This document shows, piece after piece, positions 8,127-15,899 of a DNA stretch of 42,778 nucleotides; the stretch's first letter is position 1; each line of letters begins with the position of its first letter. Origin of the DNA: an uncultured Clostridia bacterium. Lineage in GTDB: Bacteria; Bacillota; Clostridia; UBA1381. Where the stretch lies: positions 1-42,778 of the forward strand of contig CAJFNT010000010.1 of NCBI GenBank assembly GCA_904395315.1, given 5' to 3'. The notes under the pieces were generated by a model. It did not search any database, was not told where the DNA came from, and saw only the letters and a program-made list of their open reading frames with translations. The position numbers and the translations under genes are program-made.

Positions 8127-10078
8127 TTTATGATCCCCTTTCTGAACGCGTCAACGAGCGCTCTTAAATCATTTATTCTTCTTTGGATCTGTTTGCCTGT
8201 GTCTGTGTCCTCAACGAGCAGGCGGGCCGGAGCCATGTCTATTATGTCGAGAGACGAGTACATATCGTCATCTGTCGCTACTGTGTTTTTGACCGAGTCG
8301 AATGAGTCGTGGGCAGAAAGCAGCAGACCATGCGAGTTGAATATAAGCGTGTAGCCCGCTATGCCTGTCTGTTTTTGGTATGCTCTCGAAAGCCCGCCGT
8401 CTATGACCAAAAGCTTGCCGTCGGCTTTTACCGGGCTTTCTCCTTTTTTGATCTTTACCGGCACGTGACCGTTTATTATATGCGAGAATTTGTCCGGATC
8501 CACGCCGAACTCTTTTAAGATCTTTGAGCAGACAGATCTCTTTTCTATGTATTTGTAGTAAGGGTCTTTTATCTCTTTCCATGCCTCTTCATCGGCTATG
8601 AAATAACGTTCGAACGACGTCATCTTATTTTTGCCGTAGACAGGTGAGCCGACTCCGCACCAAAGATACCATAGAAAATCCTGACCGTACATAGTTTCGG
8701 GCTGACCCGCCTTGCCGAAGTAACCGACTCTTGCTATCTGCTCGGCGCGGTCGAGCAATTTCTTGCCGCTTACACGCTCGTGGTCTATCTCGTATTCGGC
8801 AAATTCTCCGTCCTCGGTCATCGGTATGCATCCGTGATAGAGCAAATTGTTGTTATAGACGAGATACATGCTGCCCTTAGCGTATATGAACCTTATGTGC
8901 TTTTGAAGTTTTTCAGAGTGCATGAACGATAGCTTGAGCGAATGCATAAGCTCCGCTTCCTCGTCAGTGAGTTTGTACGGATCTTTCGGATCTATAGTCG
9001 GGAAATTGGTGTCAAGCAGATCATATATCTTTCCATCGATGTTTATAGTTCCTTTTTCGTAATCTATCTTATCGAGCATAAGATGGTTCTCCATCATAAA
9101 CTCGGGATGATTCAGGATGATCTGTCCCTCAAGCTTGAAGCGTATGATAGATATAGCCTTATGGAGCTTTGCCCAGAATTCGACATCGTGCTGCGATATG
9201 TCCACGGAATTGGGGTTCCTCGGTATGAAACATGTGCATGGATCGTTGGTATATGTTTCAAGAGCGAAAACAGTCAACGGACGCAGGCTGATCCCGTAGC
9301 CGTCCTCGATACAGTCAAAATTGCAGTATTTGGTCGATATCGATATTACGTTGGCTATGCACGCGAGAGAGCCTGCCGCGGCTCCCATCCATTCGACGTC
9401 ATGGTTCCCCCATTGTATATCAACGCTGTGATAGTTTAGAAGTCTGTCCAGGATGATATCGGCGCGGGGGCCTCTGTCGAATATGTCCCCGATTATATGC
9501 AGACGGCCTATCGCAAGGTTCTGTATAAGATGCGCGATCTCCACGATGAACGCATCGGACTGCCCGAGATCCACTATTGAGCGGATACATTGGCTGTAAT
9601 AGCCTTCCTTGTCGGACCCGAAATCCGTGTCGGCGTGAAGCAGCTCGTCTATTATGTCGCCGAAGGTCCTCGGCAGCATCTCTCTTATATGCGCGCGCGT
9701 ATACTTTGACGCGACGAGACGGCACACATCGATGAGACGGTACAGCGTGATCTTGTACCAGTCATCTATATTGTCGACTTTCATCTTGATCATGTCAAGC
9801 TTCTGCTCAGGATAGTATATTAGCGTGGACAGTGTGTCGCGCTCTTTTTCCGACAGTGTGCGCGCGAATATAGTGTCTATCTTATCCTTTATTACGCCGG
9901 ACGCGTTTCGGAGTATATGCAGGAACGACTCGTATTCGCCGTGGATATCACTCATGAAATGCTCTGTGAGCTTCGGCAGCTTTTTGTGAGATTCAAGCGA
10001 TATTATCTTTGCGCATGCCGACTGTATTGTCGGATACTGTTCGGCTAAAAGCTGCAGATATTCGGTATTGTATTCCAT
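8123..10078 (-). CDS. fbp: Fructose-1,6-bisphosphatase class III
   Basis: The enzyme dephosphorylates fructose 1,6-bisphosphate in gluconeogenesis. The protein (651 residues from the chosen start) belongs to the Firmicutes-type class III family, with calcineurin-like metal motifs GDIFDRGPRAD and WGNHDVEWMGA and a later INGHVPVK. Length agrees with Bacillus Fbp (about 670). The frame is open 10 codons further up to an ATG at 10108, but the ribosome site AAGGGGGA lies inside that extension, 9-10 bp before the ATG at 10078, which I therefore prefer. Gluconeogenic capacity fits growth on sugar acids that enter at pyruvate and triose phosphate. The 4-bp overlap with the esterase gene is unusual for a housekeeping enzyme. 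Confidence 0.93.
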   Translation of the reverse strand: MEYNTEYLQLLAEQYPTIQSACAKIISLESHKKLPKLTEHFMSDIHGEYESFLHILRNASGVIKDKIDTIFARTLSEKERDTLSTLIYYPEQKLDMIKMKVDNIDDWYKITLYRLIDVCRLVASKYTRAHIREMLPRTFGDIIDELLHADTDFGSDKEGYYSQCIRSIVDLGQSDAFIVEIAHLIQNLAIGRLHIIGDIFDRGPRADIILDRLLNYHSVDIQWGNHDVEWMGAAAGSLACIANVISISTKYCNFDCIEDGYGISLRPLTVFALETYTNDPCTCFIPRNPNSVDISQHDVEFWAKLHKAISIIRFKLEGQIILNHPEFMMENHLMLDKIDYEKGTINIDGKIYDLLDTNFPTIDPKDPYKLTDEEAELMHSLKLSFMHSEKLQKHIRFIYAKGSMYLVYNNNLLYHGCIPMTEDGEFAEYEIDHERVSGKKLLDRAEQIARVGYFGKAGQPETMYGQDFLWYLWCGVGSPVYGKNKMTSFERYFIADEEAWKEIKDPYYKYIEKRSVCSKILKEFGVDPDKFSHIINGHVPVKIKKGESPVKADGKLLVIDGGLSRAYQKQTGIAGYTLIFNSHGLLLSAHDSFDSVKNTVATDDDMYSSLDIIDMAPARLLVEDTDTGKQIQRRINDLRALVDAFRKGIIK

Positions 10079-10141
10079 ATATAAAAGATCCCCCTTCCCT
10101 TGTGACATGTCTGCCGTATTCGGCGGCAGCGCATATCTATC

Positions 10142-10172
10142 ATTATATTGTAATTATACTACAAATAAGCAA
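10142..10172 (-). promoter_or_regulatory. Possible fbp promoter
   Basis: A TATAAT hexamer (10142-10147) lies about 64 bp upstream of the fbp ATG. The best -35 candidates (TTGCTT at 19 bp, GCTTAT at 17 bp) are weak matches. A second TATAAT-like element lies just upstream. Confidence 0.4.
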
Positions 10173-10210
10173 AAAAATAAAGCAGATATTAAAATTAATC
10201 TGCTTTATTT
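10169..10210 (-). terminator. Intrinsic terminator of the envelope glycopolymer operon
   Basis: After the DUF4330 stop, the minus strand has a perfect 13-bp stem (AAATAAAGCAGAT / ATCTGCTTTATTT) with a 10-nt loop, followed by a run of T residues. It separates the polymer operon from fbp. Confidence 0.85.
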
Positions 10211-10227
10211 ACAAATTGACCGTTAAA

Positions 10228-10719
10228 TTATTGCTCTGATAATTTTTCAACGCTTGTTATTGTTCCTGATGTATGGACGTATTTTGAGAATATCTCTGTT
10301 GTGCGTCCGACCGAAAGCTCGTTGGAGTCGGCGGTTATATAACTGTTGTCGGATTCCTTTCCGCGTGTTCTTATGGTCACATATGCGGTGTAACGCTCCG
10401 GCTGCTCCGCGAACACGATATGTCCGTCAGCGGTCGTGGACTGATATTCTGTGGGTTCAACAGTGACATCTGTTATCTCTCCAAGATCGAGAGTTGAGTT
10501 TTTGTCCGTGACCTTGCCCTTTTTCTCAAGAGCTGAGATGGTGAAATCTCTTACTGATTCTACTTTTACGATATATTCGAATTCCTCGTCAGATTTTACG
10601 GCGGTAGTCACACTGCTGCCGTAACGCACGGCTATGCCGACAACGACAGCCGCAAGAAGGATTATGACCAGGAGGTCGATAATATTGAATTTGCCCTTTA
10701 TATTTCCGTTCTTATCCAT
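10228..10719 (-). CDS. DUF4330 family membrane protein (second copy)
   Basis: This 163-residue protein starts with a short basic cytosolic stretch containing GKFNIIDLLVI, the DUF4330 hallmark. One transmembrane helix (about residues 13-31) follows, then an extracytoplasmic domain rich in beta-type segments. It is the last gene of the six-gene polymer operon, 25 bp after a paralogue. DUF4330 proteins have no established function. Their position beside glycosyltransferase, flippase and polymerase genes suggests an accessory role in polymer assembly or export at the membrane, which is inference. Confidence 0.8.
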   Translation of the reverse strand: MDKNGNIKGKFNIIDLLVIILLAAVVVGIAVRYGSSVTTAVKSDEEFEYIVKVESVRDFTISALEKKGKVTDKNSTLDLGEITDVTVEPTEYQSTTADGHIVFAEQPERYTAYVTIRTRGKESDNSYITADSNELSVGRTTEIFSKYVHTSGTITSVEKLSEQ

Positions 10720-10743
10720 TATTATTTTCTTCCTTTCCGCTGA

Positions 10744-11208
10744 TTATTCGTTGATCTCTACCACATAGCCGGTAGTCGCGTATCCTTTGCCGCGGAACGG
10801 GATATCCATCCCGACTTTTATCGGCGTGCTACCTACGGTTATAGCGTAGTCGTTTATCTCGCAGTTGACCTCTACAGTCGCGTAGATGTCATACTTTCCC
10901 TCTATCTCTTCTATTGCGTATGTTCCGTCAATGGAATTGTAGACCATTGCCTCTGCCGGTTCCGTTTTGATATCTTTGAGTATGCCGGAGTCTTTTTCGG
11001 TAAGGCTCAGTGTGATACTGTCGCCGATAGTCATAGCGTTTGTAAATTCCTCAGGCTGCCCGCTTATAAGTATCACCGCGTCAACGGTATCTTTTGTGCC
11101 GCTGCCGCCCGCGCTTCCTCCGAAAAACATATACGCTCCCGCGGCTGCGGCTGCTGCAACGACCACGATCACTGTATCGATCACAGTCCATCTTTTTTTA
11201 TCTGCCAT
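10744..11208 (-). CDS. DUF4330-like membrane protein (first copy)
   Basis: The 154-residue protein has the same plan as its downstream neighbour: a basic start (MADKKRWTVIDTVIVVV), one Ala-rich transmembrane segment (about residues 9-29), a Gly/Ser hinge, and a periplasm-facing domain with a CEINDYAITVG core matching the neighbour's YVTIRTRG and SNELSVG region. The two look like diverged tandem duplicates. It sits between a GT4 gene and the second DUF4330 gene, all on one strand with gaps of about 25 bp. Function is unknown; a paired role in the same envelope pathway is likely. Confidence 0.75.
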   Translation of the reverse strand: MADKKRWTVIDTVIVVVAAAAAAGAYMFFGGSAGGSGTKDTVDAVILISGQPEEFTNAMTIGDSITLSLTEKDSGILKDIKTEPAEAMVYNSIDGTYAIEEIEGKYDIYATVEVNCEINDYAITVGSTPIKVGMDIPFRGKGYATTGYVVEINE

Positions 11209-11233
11209 TTTTGATTCTCCTTCTCGATATGAA

Positions 11234-12355
11234 TTATATTAAACTAAGATACAGCTGTTCGGTGCTGCGGGTCATTGCCGCGGCTGTAAAGGTCTTTTTG
11301 AAGACCTCAATGCTGTTTTTCGACATCTTTTCGTAAAGCTCGTCATTGCCGAGCAGTTTTTTTATACCGGTCATGAGCGCTGCCGAGTTTTGCTTCGGGA
11401 CCACAAAACCGTTTACTCCATCGTGTATAACTCCGGGATTGCCTCCGAAGTCGGATACGACTGCCGGTACCCCGAGGCTCATGCCCTCAAGCAGAGCGAG
11501 ACTGGTAGCTTCGGTGCCGTACGATGCGTTTACCTGTATATCGGTTATATTCATGAGCTTGTCCACATCCGGGATGAAGCCGGTAAATACTATTTTGTTT
11601 TCACGACCGAGCATACGCACCTTTTCGCGGAGGTGTCTGTCACAGCTTCCTGTGCCGGCTATGAAGAACCGCGCATCTATACCCTCGCTCAAAAGCATGT
11701 CTGCCGCCTCGATGAAGTATTCATGTCCTTTCACCTCTTCGAGCCGGGCGACTATGGACACTACTTTTTCTCCGCTGCGGACGCCGAATCTGCCGCGGAG
11801 CGCATCCTTTTCCTTCGGGCTGGCAGGTGTCAGTCCCTCGACGCCGTTTAGGATGACTTTTATTTTATCCGCGTTTACGCCGGTGTCGGTAAGATTGTCT
11901 TTGGCAGCCTCCGCGACCGCGATGATGCCGTCGGAATAGTGGTTGTTCATGAGCCCGTTTATCTGCTTGCCCGGGAAGTGGGTGAGATATTTTGACGGCG
12001 GGAATACACTGTGACGAGTGTATACCACTTTCGCTCCCGCTTGTTTCGCGGCGATCCTTGCGGACATGCTTGCGTGGGTGTGTACGAGATCGGGTTTTTC
12101 GGTCTTGAAGATCTTTCTGAGCGAGCGGATCGATCTGAGATCAAGTGATTTTTCTGCGATCCCTTGGACCTCTATCACTTTTATGCCGAGTTTTTCGATA
12201 TGCGGTTTCAATAGACTGTTCGGCGGAAGTATGACCTTCACATCGAATACGTTGTAATCAAAATTCTCAAGCAGGGTTATAAGACATTTCCCCGCTCCGC
12301 CGATATTTGTGTCGGTGGATACCTCTATGATCTTCTTTTTTGAATCGTTTTGCAT
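11234..12355 (-). CDS. Family 4 glycosyltransferase
   Basis: A 373-residue GT-B fold enzyme that would move an activated sugar onto a lipid-linked acceptor at the inner membrane face. Visible features are the N-terminal STDTNIGGAGKCL glycine loop, the DLVHTHASMSA segment, the central ILNGVEG and SIVARLEEVKGHEYFIEAA motif at the start of the donor-binding domain, and a C-terminal E-x7-E equivalent (YGTEATSLALLEGMSLGVP). The ATG begins 6 bp after the stop of the polymerase gene, so the genes are co-transcribed. The sugar and linkage cannot be predicted. Confidence 0.9.
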   Translation of the reverse strand: MQNDSKKKIIEVSTDTNIGGAGKCLITLLENFDYNVFDVKVILPPNSLLKPHIEKLGIKVIEVQGIAEKSLDLRSIRSLRKIFKTEKPDLVHTHASMSARIAAKQAGAKVVYTRHSVFPPSKYLTHFPGKQINGLMNNHYSDGIIAVAEAAKDNLTDTGVNADKIKVILNGVEGLTPASPKEKDALRGRFGVRSGEKVVSIVARLEEVKGHEYFIEAADMLLSEGIDARFFIAGTGSCDRHLREKVRMLGRENKIVFTGFIPDVDKLMNITDIQVNASYGTEATSLALLEGMSLGVPAVVSDFGGNPGVIHDGVNGFVVPKQNSAALMTGIKKLLGNDELYEKMSKNSIEVFKKTFTAAAMTRSTEQLYLSLI

Positions 12356-12360
12356 ATTGT

Positions 12361-14256
12361 CTACTTGCTCCTTCCGTCATCGGAACACTTGCCCAAAACA
12401 TATTTAAAGCTTACAGCTATTCCTATTACCATGAAGAACACAGCCATAACTCTGTAATTATAGAATGTGTAATCAAAAAGGCTCTGGAACAGGAATCCGC
12501 ATGCTCCGGCGCCGAGCGCGAGAAGCATCGTTGAGCTCAATGATTTCTTCGGGCGTATTTTGTAAGTCCTGTGTGTTACGCGCAAAAACACAAATATCAC
12601 GGCTATGAATGATATCAGCGCCGGTATCCCGCCTTCGACAAGAAGCTGCAGGAAGGTATTGTGTGAATGCGGAGCGATTATCGCGTTGTATGAGAAGAAC
12701 GGGTATACCTGATTGAACGCGTCTTCCCCCATACCTATGCCGCCGAGAAGGTAGTGTCTCAGCATGCCTATAGCTCCCATCCAGATATAAACTCTGTATG
12801 ATGTGGAGGAGTCGTCCATGTTTCCTATGCTCGAGAGACGCTCAACGATCGTTTCGGGTATAACGAATGGAAGTATGCATAGCACGAGCGGTATGATAGC
12901 CCACCAGCGTCCATCATAGAACGTTATAAATATCGCTATAGATACCATGAATCCGAGCCAGCATCCACGCGACTGTGTGAGTATCAGGCAAACGAACATT
13001 AGGGCTGTGACTGCGAGATATACCCATTTAGAGAGAGAGCGTGTCTTGTCTTTAAGGAAGAACACAGCCGCTGGAGGTATAACAAGAAGCAGGTATTCTC
13101 CGAGCACATTGGGATTGGCGAGTGTTGAGAACACACGCATCGTCTCATCTTCAAACATCGTCTCGTCTATCCATGCGTTGGTGGTGGTCCAGCCGAAAAC
13201 GTACTGCATTACTCCGTAGAGCGCGACTATCGCTCCTGATATGACAAACACTCTTATCAGCCCGTAAAGCGCGTCACGTGTAGTAACGGTGTTTATTATG
13301 GCGAAATAGAACATGATGAACACAAAATACATGGCCCATACCGTCAGGCTTGACGATCGCGCAAATGAGAACACGCAGGAGATCAGCATTACGAAGAGGA
13401 ACAGCATAAGAGCGGCTCCCACACTGTCTCGTTTCCATTTAAAGCCTTTGCATGTCACGGATCTTATGATGAGCGATATGAGCGTCCAGATGCAAACTCC
13501 GGCGAGCGGCATCGACGAAAACGGGATGAGCGGCGCCACGAACACAGCGGCGTAAACTCCCGTTATCGGATATTGAAGAACGAGCAGCATGCCGAATAGA
13601 GCGAATGGGACCAAAAGCCCGTAAAGGGGCATTATACTCATTACCGTGCCTGTCAGCACGCCGGCTATCAGCGCGGAGAGAAGACGAAGCCGACCAAAAG
13701 TCATTTTCACGTTATAGAAACTGAAATCGATATTTTTCAAACCTGCGCACGCCTTACAGAAATCGACCACTTTTGAGCCGTTCAAAAAGCCTGTTATATT
13801 TATATTGATAAGCATCAAAAGCACGCCTATGAGCGATACCGCGAGTACGATAGTGCTCATACCTATACCCGACGCGGCGTGAAGAACATTGTACACTACT
13901 GACGCGGCAAGGAACATTATCCCCCAGAATCTTGTGTTCAGAGCCATGAAATTCTGGATATAAAGTCTGCCTGCTTCACAGACTGCGCTTGCTCTTATCT
14001 TATCAGACAGTGTGTCGCCGATCTTCCTTTGAACGAATTCAAGGAATGTGAACGGCGACATGGTTATTCTTGAAAATAAGCTGTTTTCAAAGCCCTTTCC
14101 CTCTTTTTCAAGAAGCGTCATTATCCGGCTGTTTTTCCAAGAGCGGCTGCATGCCGCGTTTATCCGAAGAATGATCGCCCAGAGCTTGCTTTGTGTAAAC
14201 TTGCCTACAAAGGCGTTTACAAACGATAAAACAGCAGAGATTATCAAACTGTTCAT
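12361..14256 (-). CDS. O-antigen ligase/polymerase-like (Wzy/WaaL) membrane protein
   Basis: This 631-residue integral membrane protein has about 12 or more hydrophobic helices and the Wzy_C landmarks: LTQSRGCWLGF, and the large external loop ending in APHSHNTFLQLLVEGGIPALI with its conserved histidine. It is expected to polymerise or ligate lipid-linked oligosaccharides outside the membrane. The first 110 residues form an unusual, relatively polar N-terminal extension before the main helix bundle. It stands between the MurJ-like flippase and a GT4 gene, the expected order for a flip-then-polymerise system. Polymerase versus ligase cannot be told apart from sequence alone. Confidence 0.85.
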   Translation of the reverse strand: MNSLIISAVLSFVNAFVGKFTQSKLWAIILRINAACSRSWKNSRIMTLLEKEGKGFENSLFSRITMSPFTFLEFVQRKIGDTLSDKIRASAVCEAGRLYIQNFMALNTRFWGIMFLAASVVYNVLHAASGIGMSTIVLAVSLIGVLLMLININITGFLNGSKVVDFCKACAGLKNIDFSFYNVKMTFGRLRLLSALIAGVLTGTVMSIMPLYGLLVPFALFGMLLVLQYPITGVYAAVFVAPLIPFSSMPLAGVCIWTLISLIIRSVTCKGFKWKRDSVGAALMLFLFVMLISCVFSFARSSSLTVWAMYFVFIMFYFAIINTVTTRDALYGLIRVFVISGAIVALYGVMQYVFGWTTTNAWIDETMFEDETMRVFSTLANPNVLGEYLLLVIPPAAVFFLKDKTRSLSKWVYLAVTALMFVCLILTQSRGCWLGFMVSIAIFITFYDGRWWAIIPLVLCILPFVIPETIVERLSSIGNMDDSSTSYRVYIWMGAIGMLRHYLLGGIGMGEDAFNQVYPFFSYNAIIAPHSHNTFLQLLVEGGIPALISFIAVIFVFLRVTHRTYKIRPKKSLSSTMLLALGAGACGFLFQSLFDYTFYNYRVMAVFFMVIGIAVSFKYVLGKCSDDGRSK

Positions 14257-14293
14257 ATTTATGCCTATTAACTCCTTTCAGAAAAAAGTGTGC

Positions 14294-14314
14294 GGCACCG
14301 CGTTTTGCGGAGCC
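14294..14314 (-). terminator. Weak hairpin between flippase and ligase genes
   Basis: GGCTCCGC / GCGGTGCC arms with one mismatch and an AAAA loop lie in the 77-bp gap. On the minus strand TTTTTT follows a few bases later. It could attenuate the distal half of the operon. Confidence 0.35.
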
Positions 14315-14333
14315 GGCTTATAAAATAAATGAC

Positions 14334-15899
14334 TCACCGCCTCAGCTTTTTGGGCAGAAGCGCCGTCACTTCATTGACTTTTAGTATTATCATCATGATC
14401 CCGTATATGATAACGCCTGTTGCGCCGCATATCAGGCATACCGCGATATTTCCTATGAATCCCTGCGCGATGCCGGATATCAGGCCGTATTCAAAGTATA
14501 CTGCCGCCGCCATTACCGCGGTGGCTATGATGACCTTTACGATCGTGACTGCGTCGCGCGGACCCAGAAGCCCCGGTATCTTTTTGAACAGCATAAATCC
14601 GTTCAGCAGCGCGTTCACAATGCTTCCGCAGGCGGCAGCCGCGGCAAGTCCGCCGGTGAGCTTCATCGGATCGTCTTTTATAAACTGATAGAACGCCAAA
14701 ACGAGTATGACATCAAAGATCATGCTTATGATCGAGGTTATCATCGGTGTAACGGATCTTTTCATTGAGAAGAACGACTTTGAGAGCACTTCGTTCAGCG
14801 CCAGGAATATCATGCCTATTGAATAGCAGGAGAGAGCGTTCGCCACAATCGCTGCCGAGGATGAATCCAGCTCGCCGTGCTCGTAGATTATCGATGTTAT
14901 CGGCTGCGCCAGTATCATTATACCCGCCATGAGCGGCGCTATTATGATGATAACGGCTTTGATAGACGAGGATATTAGCATTCCCGCTTCCTCTGTGTTC
15001 GAATGCGCGTTTGCCTTTGCGAGCTTAGGGAAGATAAGGTTCGTGACAACGAACGAAAACACTCCAGTTACTATCAGGTATAGTCTGTTTGCGTATTCGA
15101 GCGATGAATATGCGCCCTGCATATGAGAGGCGAATCTTGCGTTTATAAGCGTGTAAAGCGGCTGGACCCATGTGCTGACAAGCATTGGTATCGCAAGCAG
15201 GATCGCGTTCCATATATGCCTGTCGCGAAGATGAAAATTCGGTCTGTATCGGAATTTAAATTTCACGAGTGACGGTATCTGGACCAGTACCTGCAGTGAC
15301 CACGCTATTATCATCGTTACTGCAAGTCCCTTTACTCCGAATTTTTTGCCGAATGCCAGAAAGTATACTATTATAGCCAGATTCGATACAAGGCTTATTA
15401 TCGACGGTATGTTGTACTCACCGTACGATTGGAGTATGCCTACGAAAGAGAATGCTATACCCGTAAATATTATCATAGGAAACATGATCTGTGTGAGCTG
15501 CACAGCCAGATCATGTGTATCAACGTCAAAATTCGGCGCCATGAAGGATACGAGCTGTTCCGCAAAAAGGATGCCGAAAAGTGATATTATGATCGTTGCC
15601 AGTATTATCATAGTGATAAATTTATTGGCAAATACTGACGCTTTATCCTTGTTCTCTTTTGCAAGCACGTCATTGAATATCGGTATGAATGTAGCCGATA
15701 TTACCCCGCCTACCACAACGTCAAAAAGTGTTGTAGGCACCTTTGTCGCGAGCATGAATGCGTCGGCCTCTATACCGGTGCCAAAATATGCGCCTGTGAG
15801 CGAGTCACGGATCAGTCCGAGCGCCTTTGCGGCAAATGTTGCGAATGCCATGAATCCGGCTGTCAGGAGCATTTTTCTGCTGGTGTTATCGGTGTTCAA
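14334..15899 (-). CDS. murJ: MurJ/MviN-type lipid II flippase family protein
   Basis: This 521-residue MOP-superfamily protein has about 14 transmembrane segments. The MviN signature is clear from the start: ALGLIRDSLTGAYFGTGIEADAFMLATKVPTTLFDVVVGGVISATFIPIF. MurJ moves lipid II across the membrane, while paralogues inside polymer clusters move other undecaprenyl-linked oligosaccharides. The gene overlaps the GT4-CsaB stop by 4 bp (ATGA), so the two are translationally coupled. That location argues for a flippase dedicated to this polymer rather than the housekeeping MurJ, but the sequence alone does not decide. Confidence 0.9.
   Translation of the reverse strand: MNTDNTSRKMLLTAGFMAFATFAAKALGLIRDSLTGAYFGTGIEADAFMLATKVPTTLFDVVVGGVISATFIPIFNDVLAKENKDKASVFANKFITMIILATIIISLFGILFAEQLVSFMAPNFDVDTHDLAVQLTQIMFPMIIFTGIAFSFVGILQSYGEYNIPSIISLVSNLAIIVYFLAFGKKFGVKGLAVTMIIAWSLQVLVQIPSLVKFKFRYRPNFHLRDRHIWNAILLAIPMLVSTWVQPLYTLINARFASHMQGAYSSLEYANRLYLIVTGVFSFVVTNLIFPKLAKANAHSNTEEAGMLISSSIKAVIIIIAPLMAGIMILAQPITSIIYEHGELDSSSAAIVANALSCYSIGMIFLALNEVLSKSFFSMKRSVTPMITSIISMIFDVILVLAFYQFIKDDPMKLTGGLAAAAACGSIVNALLNGFMLFKKIPGLLGPRDAVTIVKVIIATAVMAAAVYFEYGLISGIAQGFIGNIAVCLICGATGVIIYGIMMIILKVNEVTALLPKKLRR

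Noticed and set aside
8942-9439. Plus-strand frame inside fbp
   Set aside because: fbp is unmistakable on the other strand with metal-binding motifs in this very region; no ribosome site.
11346-11939. Open plus-strand frame of about 197 codons inside the GT4 gene
   Set aside because: It is antisense to a clear glycosyltransferase, has no ribosome site or family resemblance, and is Ser/Pro/Arg-rich as expected from the opposite strand of a coding gene.
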